Counted from the stretch's first letter, positions 16,961 through 23,709 are shown. The stretch: DNA of 64,000 bases from Bacteroidales bacterium MB20-C3-3 (GCA_035609245.1 CP141202.1:1426001-1490000); one strand, 5' to 3'. Notes: generated by a model not told the origin, from the letters alone. Numbers and translations: made by a program.

Positions 16961-17649
16961 TCACAGGAGCCAGCTCTGAAATAGGATTATCAATTACCGG
17001 GAAACTGGCAGGACTTGGAAAACCAATGGTTCTTCACTGTTTCAAGAACAGTGATACTCTTGAGAGATGGAGAGGAGTTGCAGAAATTGTTAAGGCCGAT
17101 TTTTCTCAAAGGGAGGAGCTGGATATGTTTATAGCCGGACTTGATGATGTTGAAATTCTTGTATACGCATCTGCCGTTACCGATGCCGGTCTTGTACCAC
17201 AAATTGATGAAGAGTCCCTGAATAATACTATACAGGTTAACATCTTTGCATACACGAAGATATGCCAGGCACTGATTCCCCGTATGTGCAGCAAAAGGAG
17301 CGGCAATATTATAGGGATTTCATCCGTATCAGCAAACAGGGTTTTCAAAGGGCAGGGAGTTTATGCAGGAAGCAAAGCATATATGGAGGCCTTTACAAAA
17401 GCGATAGCCATTGAGTACGGGAAAAAAGGGGTGAGGGCAAATTGCGTAGCTCCCGGTAGTATAGAGGCCGGAGCTCTTAAGAGGCTGAACTCATTTGGAA
17501 TGGAAGAGATAAAACAGGTAAACAGTTTAAACCGATTAGGCTCTCCTGAAGATGTTGCAGAGGTAGTCCATTTTCTATGCACACCGGCCTCTTCGTTTAT
17601 TACAGGTACAGTTATTGAGGTTAGCGGCGGGCACTTGATGGGAGTCTGA
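16945..17649 (+). CDS. 3-oxoacyl-ACP reductase-like short-chain dehydrogenase (FabG type)
   Basis: This 234-residue SDR protein has the nucleotide-binding VITGASSEIGLSITGKLA, the catalytic Ser in IGISSVSANR, the YAGSKAYMEAF Tyr/Lys pair, and RANCVAPGSIEAGAL downstream, ending with FITGTVIEVSGGHLMGV. It would reduce beta-ketoacyl chains produced by the ketosynthase. It begins inside the end of the ketosynthase gene and closes the six-gene set. Its final 29 bp overlap the 3' end of the oppositely oriented MBL-fold gene. Confidence 0.88.
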   Translation: MGKIVITGASSEIGLSITGKLAGLGKPMVLHCFKNSDTLERWRGVAEIVKADFSQREELDMFIAGLDDVEILVYASAVTDAGLVPQIDEESLNNTIQVNIFAYTKICQALIPRMCSKRSGNIIGISSVSANRVFKGQGVYAGSKAYMEAFTKAIAIEYGKKGVRANCVAPGSIEAGALKRLNSFGMEEIKQVNSLNRLGSPEDVAEVVHFLCTPASSFITGTVIEVSGGHLMGV

Positions 17650-18253
17650 GTTCACTTATCATACAGGGGAGTCCGTGTCCGCTGTAAACCATTGTTGATG
17701 GAGGAAGAGTAAGAATTTTCTCCTTTATTACCTTTATAAGAGAGGCAAATCCGTCGTTTGAGTAGCCAATAGTTCCGTTATATGTAGTATCTCCGGCAAA
17801 AAGGATGTCCCCATCCGGCAGATAGAGGCAAACAGAGCCTTTAGAGTGGGAAGGAGTATGAAGGACATGTACCTCTACAGAGCCGAATTTTAGTACAGGC
17901 TCCCCATCAAAGTAGTTGTCGGCCTCAGTAAAAACATACTCCATATTGACATTGTAAACAGATGCAGCGTGAGCGGCAATAACAAGCTCCTCCTTATCAT
18001 CAATATGCATCCAGGTTTTAATATTGTAAAAATCTCTTGCCCAGGCAGCACCGGCAATATGGTCAAAATGGCCGTGAGTAAGCACTATAGCAAGAGGGTT
18101 AAGGGAGTTCTCTTTTATATAGTTCTCAATAGAATCTCTCTCTGCCTTGCTGTTTGCACCGGGATCAATTATCAGGGTATCACCATTCCGGGCCGAGAGG
18201 AGATAGGAGTTCTCTGCCATCTTATTCTGAACAAATCTTTTTACCTCAAACAT
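17621..18253 (-). CDS. MBL-fold metallo-hydrolase (glyoxalase II-like)
   Basis: This 210-residue metallo-beta-lactamase-fold hydrolase has VLTHGHFDHIAGA (the metal-binding HxHxDH), a third ligand His in HTPSHSKGSVCLY, an Asp in ILFAGDTTY, and the final His in VYSGHGLPCMI. This set is typical of YcbL/glyoxalase II-like thioester hydrolases. It may simply be housekeeping. Transcription is convergent with the ketoreductase gene and their ends overlap by 29 bp, so coexpression with the acyl cluster is not implied. Confidence 0.85.
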   Translation of the reverse strand: MFEVKRFVQNKMAENSYLLSARNGDTLIIDPGANSKAERDSIENYIKENSLNPLAIVLTHGHFDHIAGAAWARDFYNIKTWMHIDDKEELVIAAHAASVYNVNMEYVFTEADNYFDGEPVLKFGSVEVHVLHTPSHSKGSVCLYLPDGDILFAGDTTYNGTIGYSNDGFASLIKVIKEKILTLPPSTMVYSGHGLPCMISELRLPSSARR

Positions 18254-18401
18254 TAAGTAAAAATAGTAAATTGGAATTTTTTCATTAGTTCCTGAACATT
18301 AAATAATTGAAATAAATTTGCAATAACGCACCCCAAATTTACGAAAAATAGTACCTTTATCCCGCCCTGCATTGCAACTACAAGCTTAATTCTATATACA
18401 A

Positions 18402-18734
18402 ATGAAACTGGAAAATGAAAAGTATTGCCACGAGTGTGGCAGGAGCATCAATGCAAAAGCGGAGATCTGCCCCCTCTGCGGAGTGAGACAACCCTACATG
18501 GCATCCGGTTACCACGGGGAACAAGGAATTAATAACCAATGGCTGATTACCTTCCTCCTCTGCTGGTTTCTTGGAGTATTTGGAGTACACAGGTTTTACG
18601 CAGGTCATACAGGTACGGGAATCCTGATGCTCATCACTTTTGGCGGCTGCGGAATCTGGTGGCTTATTGATTTTATTATGATCATCGTTGGTAACTTCAG
18701 GGATAGCGATGGAAATTATATCAGGCTACGCTAG
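18402..18734 (+). CDS. TM2 domain protein with N-terminal zinc ribbon
   Basis: This 110-residue protein begins with a zinc-ribbon (YCHECGRSINAKAEICPLCG, two CxxC pairs) and continues into a TM2 domain: WLITFLLCWFLGVFGVHRFYAGHTGTG, then LITFGGCGIWWLIDFIMIIVGNF with two hydrophobic helices and the conserved DxIxI(I/V) turn. The family is widespread and of unknown function. Its 3' end overlaps the start of the DUF2752 gene by 26 bp, so the two membrane proteins are probably made as a pair. Confidence 0.85.
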   Translation: MKLENEKYCHECGRSINAKAEICPLCGVRQPYMASGYHGEQGINNQWLITFLLCWFLGVFGVHRFYAGHTGTGILMLITFGGCGIWWLIDFIMIIVGNFRDSDGNYIRLR

Positions 18735-19011
18735 ATCAAACAAATTCATAAGTTTTGTTGCCCTCTATTTTGGAATCTCAATTGTGTTGCAGATGGCCTT
18801 CTCTGTCAACATAATGATTCCTTGCCTCTGGAAAACATTATTCCATACTGAATGCCCCGGTTGCGGACTAACAACTGCATTAATATCTCTCCTTCGCTTT
18901 GATATTGCTGGTGCTTACAGTGCAAACCCCCTTATATTTATTGTTTTGCCCTCAGTAATTTTCTATATAATAAAAGACTTCAGGAGATATGCCTCTGAAA
19001 CTCACTTATAG
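18709..19011 (+). CDS. DUF2752 family membrane protein
   Basis: This 100-residue protein has the DUF2752 hallmark, a transmembrane helix followed by TECPGCGLTTALISLLRFDIAGAY, then a second long helix (IFIVLPSVIFYIIKDF). Function is unknown; the paired Cys of CPGCG may bind metal or form a disulfide. The ATG at 18709 lies inside the TM2 gene; a TTG at 18688 is possible but would add seven residues without support. TM2 and DUF2752 genes are often neighbours in Bacteroidetes, which fits the overlap seen here. Confidence 0.75.
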   Translation: MEIISGYARSNKFISFVALYFGISIVLQMAFSVNIMIPCLWKTLFHTECPGCGLTTALISLLRFDIAGAYSANPLIFIVLPSVIFYIIKDFRRYASETHL

Positions 19012-19100
19012 TATACATAGGCGAGATTTTATGTATAGATTTTTGCGTTTTTTATACAAAAGAGGTTATATTTGTATACGTTTCTTAAATTTCTATACAT
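19012..19100 (+). promoter_or_regulatory. ordered TATACA(A/T) operator array upstream of fic
   Basis: Five copies of a heptamer occur at 19012 (TATACAT), 19031 (ATGTATA, inverted), 19053 (TATACAA), 19072 (TTGTATA, inverted) and 19094 (TATACAT). They form two inverted-repeat operators, 19012-19037 and 19053-19078, each with exactly 12 nt between the arms and offset by 41 bp, plus a half-site touching the start codon. The second operator covers the -7 promoter box. This looks like an autoregulatory region for a DNA-binding protein, most simply the winged-helix part of the Fic protein itself. The repeats are seen directly; the regulator is inferred. Confidence 0.65.
19042..19074 (+). promoter_or_regulatory. 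Bacteroidetes-type promoter of fic
   Basis: TTTG at 19042-19045 and TATATTTG at 19067-19074, separated by 21 bp, match the -33 TTTG and -7 TAnnTTTG boxes of the phylum's primary sigma factor. Transcription would start about 19081, giving a leader of about 20 nt before the ATG at 19101. The -7 box lies inside the second inverted repeat of the operator array. Confidence 0.65.
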
Positions 19101-20171
19101 ATGAAACCCTGGACTGTCTTAGAATTACCATACAAAGTTGATCTGGAAACAAAGAGAGTGCTTAAAGCACTCCCATCTGCACATTCAGCCTTAGCGGAAT
19201 TAAAAGGGGTAGTCTCAACCATTCCCAACCAGAACATTCTTATAAACACGCTTGGCCTCCAGGAGGCAAAAGATAGTTCAGCAATTGAAAATATTATTAC
19301 TACCCACGATGACCTTTACAAATCTGAATTAAATCTTAATGCATTCAAGCCTCTACAGGCAAAAGAGGTCCAGAACTATATTTCTGCACTGAGGAAAGGA
19401 TTTGAACTTATATCTGAATCAAATCTTTTAACAATTAACACTATTTTAAAGATTCAGGAGGCACTTGAGGAGAACAGTGCCGGATTCAGAAAATTACCCG
19501 GAACAGAGTTAAAAAGTTCGTCAACCGGTAAAACGGTCTATGTACCACCACAAAACAATCAGGATATCATAAGACTAATGTCAAATCTGGAAAAATATAT
19601 AAACGATCCTGATTTGCAGGACTGCGACTCTCTGATTAAAATGGCTGTTATCCATTTCCAGTTTGAAAGCATTCATCCGTTTTATGATGGAAATGGAAGG
19701 ACCGGCAGGATAATAAACATTCTTTACCTGATTAAAGAGAGGCTACAGTCTCTACCTGTTTTGTACTTAAGCAACTATATAATAAAACATAAGACAGACT
19801 ACTACAGACTACTCCAACAAGTCAGAGAAGAGGAGAGCTGGGAAGAGTGGATTCTGTTTATGATAAAAGGAGTAGAGGAGACATCGCGGGAAACTATAGA
19901 TTTGATTATTAAAATCAAAGAGCTTATGCAGGTATTCAAAAATAGATTGCGAACCAATTACAAGTTTTACAGCCAGGATTTGCTAAATAATTTATTTAAG
20001 CACCCATACACAAAGATTGAATTCTTAGTTAACGATTTAGGAATTTCAAGATTAACTGCAGCAAATTATCTGAACAAACTGGCAGAAGATAATTTGTTAA
20101 CAAAGGTTAAACTTGGAACCGGCAACTACTATATTAACCAAGAACTTTTTGATTTGCTATCTGATAGATAG
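19101..20171 (+). CDS. Fic family protein (class II AMPylase) with C-terminal winged helix
   Basis: This 356-residue protein has a Fic catalytic motif HPFYDGNGRTGR with the catalytic His at about residue 192. The N-terminal inhibitory motif is SSAIEN (about residues 59-64), matching the (S/T)xxxE(G/N) pattern of self-inhibited class II Fic enzymes. It would transfer AMP from ATP to a hydroxyl side chain of a target protein. The C-terminal 90 residues (FLVNDLGISRLTAANYLNKLAED) form a winged-helix DNA-binding region, consistent with autoregulation through the repeat array upstream. No separate small antitoxin gene is next to it. Its stop is one base from the end of the convergent EEP gene. Confidence 0.9.
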   Translation: MKPWTVLELPYKVDLETKRVLKALPSAHSALAELKGVVSTIPNQNILINTLGLQEAKDSSAIENIITTHDDLYKSELNLNAFKPLQAKEVQNYISALRKGFELISESNLLTINTILKIQEALEENSAGFRKLPGTELKSSSTGKTVYVPPQNNQDIIRLMSNLEKYINDPDLQDCDSLIKMAVIHFQFESIHPFYDGNGRTGRIINILYLIKERLQSLPVLYLSNYIIKHKTDYYRLLQQVREEESWEEWILFMIKGVEETSRETIDLIIKIKELMQVFKNRLRTNYKFYSQDLLNNLFKHPYTKIEFLVNDLGISRLTAANYLNKLAEDNLLTKVKLGTGNYYINQELFDLLSDR

Positions 20172-20957
20172 TCATAACTGCAGGCTGCCTCGCACCAGCA
20201 CCGGCCTGTGATCCGAGGCTAGTGCCTCCGGGATAACAGTAGAGTTGATAACTTTGAACTTCTCTGCAAATCTTTTTGATATAAAGATATAGTCAATGCA
20301 TCTGTCCGGAAAGCTTGCCGGGAAAGTAAAGGTTTTCCCATCTGAAAGCAGCGAAAAACCACTCTTTAGCACCTCCAGCTCATCAGAGCCCGGAAGTGCA
20401 TTAAAATCCCCGCCTGCGATAAACGGCTTTTTAAGCCTCTCGGCCTCCCTTAAGAGGATTTTTACCGACTCCATCCTATCCGCTTCTGTCAGAGAAAAAT
20501 GGGTAGAGGCAGCAAAGAAGCGCCGAAACTCCACAATCAGCAGCACCCTCGCCTCCTCACGGCCGGGCAGCGGCACCAGCCTTACTGAGAGCGGCTTCTC
20601 TGCCGACAGCATCGCAACGCCATATTTCCCGTTTCCAAGTTTTATTGCCGGAGCAAAAACAACATGCATCCCGGTTAGTTTGCCCAGCTCCATCGCCTGG
20701 TCCACACCCCCGGTTCTCGCCGTTGCACTGTCAACCTCCTGCAACATCACAATATCCGGCCTCTCCCTGCTAATCACCGCTGCCGTCCTCACCAGACTCT
20801 GCGCCTGCTCCATCCCCTTACCCACGCGGATGTTGTACGACATTATCCGCATCTCTGAATCGGCACCCCCCCACTGGCCCGCTGCGAGGCTACTACCCCA
20901 GAGGTAAATGGCCACGAGGCTGATTATCTTGCACTTATAAACTTTTCTCATTTTCAT
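20172..20957 (-). CDS. endonuclease/exonuclease/phosphatase family protein, exported
   Basis: This 261-residue DNase I-like fold protein has an N-terminal hydrophobic signal (IISLVAIYLWGSSLAAG). The catalytic blocks are RIMSYNIRVG, PDIVMLQEVDSATARTGG, the metal-binding FIAGGDFNALPGSDEL and the terminal SDHRPVLV with the catalytic His. Substrate could be nucleic acid, a sugar phosphate or a phospholipid head group; sequence does not decide. The first codons overlap one arm of a 16-bp inverted repeat (20899-20997). The stretch is visibly richer in G and C than the fic gene next to it. Confidence 0.83.
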   Translation of the reverse strand: MKMRKVYKCKIISLVAIYLWGSSLAAGQWGGADSEMRIMSYNIRVGKGMEQAQSLVRTAAVISRERPDIVMLQEVDSATARTGGVDQAMELGKLTGMHVVFAPAIKLGNGKYGVAMLSAEKPLSVRLVPLPGREEARVLLIVEFRRFFAASTHFSLTEADRMESVKILLREAERLKKPFIAGGDFNALPGSDELEVLKSGFSLLSDGKTFTFPASFPDRCIDYIFISKRFAEKFKVINSTVIPEALASDHRPVLVRGSLQL

Positions 20958-20997
20958 ATATATACCTGAATTTCAACTGTTTGGCCATTTACCTCTG
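20899..20997. repeat. 16-bp perfect inverted repeat spanning the EEP gene start
   Basis: CAGAGGTAAATGGCCA at 20899-20914 recurs inverted as TGGCCATTTACCTCTG at 20982-20997, with 67 bp between. The left arm is in the signal-peptide codons of the EEP gene and the right arm in the last codons of the cupin gene. The segment between them holds the EEP start codon. Sixteen exact bases in two coding regions is more than expected by chance; small invertible segments of this geometry are known in Bacteroidales, but inversion here is only a possibility. Confidence 0.6.
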
Positions 20998-21374
20998 AGG
21001 TCACATCCGGCTGGTGCAAATACCTCCTCGTCCTCGCTTCGCCACGCCGGATTCACAATACACAAAAAGACCAGATCACCCTCACCCCGGTTTTCAATAA
21101 ACTGCCGCGAGTTTGCCGGTATAAAAACCGACTGACCCGGATAGACCATAGATGTCTCATCATCAATATGCATCATCCCCTCACCCTCCATAATATAATA
21201 GACCTCCGTAGATTTCAGGATATGAGGATACGACACTTTTCCCGGCTTAAGCCTGGCATGAGCAAGACTATACCCTATGGGCAACGGCTCATTATCCGGA
21301 TGCAAAATTACCCTAAGCAGCGTGTCATCACCAGCAGTGATTTCAGGGATGGCGGATGTGGTTTTGATTATCAT
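20973..21374 (-). CDS. cupin domain protein
   Basis: This 133-residue single-domain cupin has the first motif around YSLAHARLKPGKVSYPHILKS, then EVYYIMEGEGMMHIDDE, and the second motif around VYPGQSVFIPANSRQFIENRG. The first His of the canonical GxHxH is replaced by S-Y-P-H, so only some metal ligands are present (His in PHIL, Glu in TEVYY, and no His in the second motif, where NSRQ stands). It could be a small-molecule binding or isomerase-type protein; no function can be assigned. It is followed by the EEP gene 15 bp downstream, perhaps as an operon. Confidence 0.75.
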   Translation of the reverse strand: MIIKTTSAIPEITAGDDTLLRVILHPDNEPLPIGYSLAHARLKPGKVSYPHILKSTEVYYIMEGEGMMHIDDETSMVYPGQSVFIPANSRQFIENRGEGDLVFLCIVNPAWRSEDEEVFAPAGCDLRGKWPNS

Positions 21375-21423
21375 GGTAGTTATTTGTATGGTTTAAAGTT
21401 ATTACTTTTTGGAAAATTTTGTT

Positions 21424-21704
21424 CATTGAAAATTATTACTTACTTTTTATCAAAAGACACAGAAATTCCTCAGACTCGTATTTCTCAAATTATCAGAGGT
21501 AATCGTAGCATCACAGCAGATACTGCCCTTAGACTTGCCGAATACTTTGGTGTAGATCTTAAATTCTGGCTTGGATTACAGAGTGACTATGATCTTGAAA
21601 ATGAAAGAGAAAAAAAGAGAGAGGTTTTATTAAGAATTGGCAACATAAGGACGATAGTCATCAGTTTGCATGATTATCCCCCACTCCCCCATAATAACAG
21701 ATAA
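21424..21704 (+). pseudogene. 5'-truncated HigA-type antitoxin remnant
   Basis: Frame 21424-21704 encodes LSKDTEIPQTRISQII, then RSITADTALRLAEYFG and LKFWLGLQSDYDLE. This is the helix-turn-helix core of HigA antitoxins, where the family usually has about 25 more residues at the front (a HPGEILxEEF start) that are absent here. No ATG exists in the frame after the cupin promoter region, and after about 21650 the sequence leaves the family. No HigB toxin gene is adjacent. I take it as a decayed remnant, although expression from a TTG cannot be excluded. Confidence 0.65.
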
Positions 21705-21732
21705 TCGTTTTCGCAACAAGTGCTCTGATTTT
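21677..21732 (-). pseudogene. 56-bp remnant of an MBL-fold gene 3' end
   Basis: Positions 21677-21732 match 24903-24958 with 4 mismatches in 56 bases. The latter codes for the last residues of the MBL-fold gene at 24881-25579, so this is a detached, decayed copy of that gene's 3' end in the same orientation. Everything upstream of it (in the gene's sense) has been replaced by the inverted-repeat element starting at 21737. It shows that the region was rearranged by duplication or insertion. Confidence 0.65.
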
Positions 21733-21736
21733 TTAT

Positions 21737-22034
21737 GGTGCTGCGCAGTTTATACGGCCTTCGGCCGAAAATGGGGATCAGGAGGTTGCGGTGTTGGGCT
21801 AAAGTTTCCCACATGTGCATTATGATATTATTCCTATAATTTACAGGTGAATTTATCGTAAAATCTAAAACCCGTAATGGTGTAACGCTTTGATTATATG
21901 ATTGCAGGAACTTAACATGACATGACATATCACATGTCAGATCAAACTGCTTCTTGCAGATTTACTGAGAGTTAAAGCGATGCGGGTATGACGGATAACC
22001 GGCCGGGAACCGGCCGTATAAACTGCGAAGCACC
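21737..22034. repeat. 298-bp element with 23-bp terminal inverted repeats (MITE-like)
   Basis: GGTGCTGCGCAGTTTATACG.. at 21737-21759 is repeated inverted at 22012-22034 with 22 of 23 bases identical. Each end has a small GC hairpin just inside (CGGCC TTC GGCCG near 21755-21767; CGGCCGG GAA CCGGCCG near 22000-22016). The interior has no convincing gene; a minus ORF across it crosses several unrelated segments. It also contains CTAAAGTTTCCCAC (21799-21812), the reverse complement of the last 14 bases of the 177-bp repeat. It may be a non-autonomous mobile element. Confidence 0.55.
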
Positions 22035-22088
22035 TTTTAAACTTGGCGGGAGGCGGTGAATTGGATCAAGACAGGAGGGGGTTTGAGT

Positions 22089-22201
22089 GGGATATTCGTT
22101 TATCTAACAGATGGTTAGATTATTAAAAATTGGTTTTTTGAAAAGTTTTTAAAAAAGTAATTTGCAATCATTTGGTTTATAAGCACATATACGAATATCC
22201 C
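22089..22201. repeat. 11-bp inverted repeat pair in non-coding DNA
   Basis: GGGATATTCGT at 22089-22099 is inverted as ACGAATATCCC at 22191-22201, enclosing 91 bp of AT-rich non-coding sequence. No gene is visible between 22035 and 22230. It could be the ends of another small inserted element or a decayed regulatory region. Confidence 0.4.
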
Positions 22202-22230
22202 TGTCAACCTACCCGCCCGCCCTGAGTTGT

Positions 22231-22374
22231 CCATTCGGCAGATGATTTTTGCGAAACCCGTGCGGTTCTAAGTCTCAGATTATCAATGTGTAGACAATCC
22301 ACCTGTCAGGTGACTTGACAGGTGGATTGCTTATGTTTAGGTAATCAGCGTGTTACAGCGGTGTGGGTATATAG
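22231..22374 (+). repeat. 177-bp direct repeat, copy A, left part (interrupted by IS)
   Basis: This 144-bp stretch equals 28294-28437 except for four substitutions. With the 33 bases after the insertion sequence (23769-23801) it adds up to 177 bp, exactly the length of the uninterrupted copy B, with no indels. It contains a strong hairpin (AATCCACCTGTCA pairing with TGACAGGTGGATT). The two copies are in the same orientation and bound a 4.5-kb segment carrying the AbiEi, MBL and restriction-modification genes. Confidence 0.85.
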
Positions 22375-22414
22375 TGTGCCGTCCTGAAATAGGTTGACTC
22401 CAAAACTCAATTTT

Positions 22415-22852
22415 ATGAAAAAATTTACAGTCGAGGATGAGCAATCAATTTTTCAGAGAAAGCTCGAACAATTTCAACGCAGGATAGTCTCTGCAGTAGA
22501 GCACAAACGGATGACAATGCGAGATGTGATCCAGAAGTACAACATCAAAGATGAAGAGACGATATTACAATGGATGAGAAAATATGGTATTTTTAATCCT
22601 GATTACACAATCATTCATACCATGAAAAATGCCGGTGATCCCAGTAATGTCAAGCGTTTGAAAGATCAGCTCAAGGCTAAGGAAGATGAGAACGAGCGGA
22701 TGCGAAAGGAGATATTTCTTCTCAAGCAAAAGGGTATTATGTTCGACGCTATCGTGCAGGTAGTCAAAGAAGATTACAACATTGACCTGTTAAAAAAAGT
22801 TATGCCCGGGCAGTCGACACCTACATCTCCAAAGGGGGACAAGGAGGAATAG
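22415..22852 (+). CDS. IS3-family transposase OrfA
   Basis: This 145-residue protein has an N-terminal helix-turn-helix (MRDVIQKYNIKDEETILQWMRKYG) and a coiled, heptad-like C-terminus (RLKDQLKAKEDENERMRKEIFLLKQ), the standard layout of OrfA for DNA binding and multimerisation. The ATG at 22415 is preferred over an upstream TTG at 22394 that lies next to the terminal repeat. It runs into the orfB frame through a run of seven A residues, allowing an OrfAB fusion transposase. Confidence 0.88.
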   Translation: MKKFTVEDEQSIFQRKLEQFQRRIVSAVEHKRMTMRDVIQKYNIKDEETILQWMRKYGIFNPDYTIIHTMKNAGDPSNVKRLKDQLKAKEDENERMRKEIFLLKQKGIMFDAIVQVVKEDYNIDLLKKVMPGQSTPTSPKGDKEE

Positions 22853-23709
22853 TTTTTGGGTGCAGATTACTCGGGAAAACAAAACAAGCCTATTATAAAC
22901 ACAAGAAAAGTCTGAAGACAAAGAAGGTTCAGGCCTTCGTAGCGATATCGCTGGTTAAAAGCCAGCGGGAGTCATTACCACGAATAGGAACAAAGAAGCT
23001 ACACCACATGCTTTCTCAACCATTAAAAGAAATCAAAATTGGAAGAGATAAGCTGAACGAGATTATTAAGGCCAACGGGATGTTGGTTCCTCCTCTAAGG
23101 CAATACAAAATAACAACAAACTCAAGACATCACTTTCCAAAATACAAGGATCTTGTTACCGGAACCAGAATTTTTCAACCAGAACAGGTGTGGGTTGGAG
23201 ATATAACATACATCAATGCAAAGGATAAATACTACTACCTGTCAATGATTACTGACGCTTATTCGAAGAAGATTATGGGCTATTGCATTGATGAAAATAT
23301 GAATGTAGAGTTAGTTATCAAGGCACTGGCAATGGCTTTTAATAACAGACAATATCAGACCAAGCTCACCCATCATACAGACCGGGGGTCTCAATATTGC
23401 TGCAAAGCATACCAGGAAAAATTAAGAAGAATGAGTGTCATTACAAGTATGACTGAAAACAGCGACCCTTATACCAATGCAATCGCAGAGAGAGTTAACG
23501 GGATAATCAAACATGAGTTCCTCATTGATGGCCAGCATCACTCTTTGCTTGAGTTAAAACTACTACTTGCTCAAGCAGTCCATTCTTATAACCACCTCAG
23601 ACCTCACTTATCATGTCACATGTTAACACCAGACAACATGCATAATCAGAGACAATTAAGAAGGATAGAGTATCGAAACAAATTCCTAAACAAAAAAATC
23701 AAAGTCTGA
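22786..23709 (+). CDS. IS3-family transposase OrfB (frameshift product), DDE integrase domain
   Basis: The frame is open from 22786 to the stop at 23709 and is read after a -1 shift from orfA. LLGKTKQAYYKHKK and SLPRIGTKKLHHML form the HTH-21-like region. The rve integrase core follows with the first Asp in WVGDITYINAKD, the second in HTDRGSQYC and the Glu in NAIAERVNGIIKHEF, so the DDE triad is complete. A shorter protein from the ATG at 23008 is possible, but it would lose the HTH part. No internal stop or frameshift damage is visible. Confidence 0.88.
   Translation, partial: PVKKSYARAVDTYISKGGQGGIVFGCRLLGKTKQAYYKHKKSLKTKKVQAFVAISLVKSQRESLPRIGTKKLHHMLSQPLKEIKIGRDKLNEIIKANGMLVPPLRQYKITTNSRHHFPKYKDLVTGTRIFQPEQVWVGDITYINAKDKYYYLSMITDAYSKKIMGYCIDENMNVELVIKALAMAFNNRQYQTKLTHHTDRGSQYCCKAYQEKLRRMSVITSMTENSDPYTNAIAERVNGIIKHEFLIDGQHHSLLELKLLLAQAVHSYNHLRPHLSCHMLTPDNMHNQRQLRRIEYRNKFLNKKIKV
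22792..22798 (+). other. programmed -1 frameshift site
   Basis: Seven consecutive A residues in the phase A_AAA_AAA of orfA (codons TTA AAA AAA GTT) form a canonical slippery heptamer. A -1 slip leads directly into the orfB frame, which opens at 22786 and stays open to 23709. This is the usual control for making the OrfAB fusion in IS3 elements. Confidence 0.7.

Noticed and set aside
19101-20171. Fic/Phd-type toxin-antitoxin pair
   Set aside because: No small antitoxin gene is adjacent, and the inhibitory SxxxEN motif is inside the protein itself, as in class II Fic enzymes.
20296-20907. 203-codon plus-strand frame opposite the EEP gene
   Set aside because: It is antisense to a gene with intact catalytic motifs and its product is low-complexity Ser/Pro-rich sequence.
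21674-21928. Minus-strand reading frame of 84 codons
   Set aside because: It crosses the MBL remnant and the inverted-repeat element, has no domain character, and is best seen as a chance frame in non-coding repeats.
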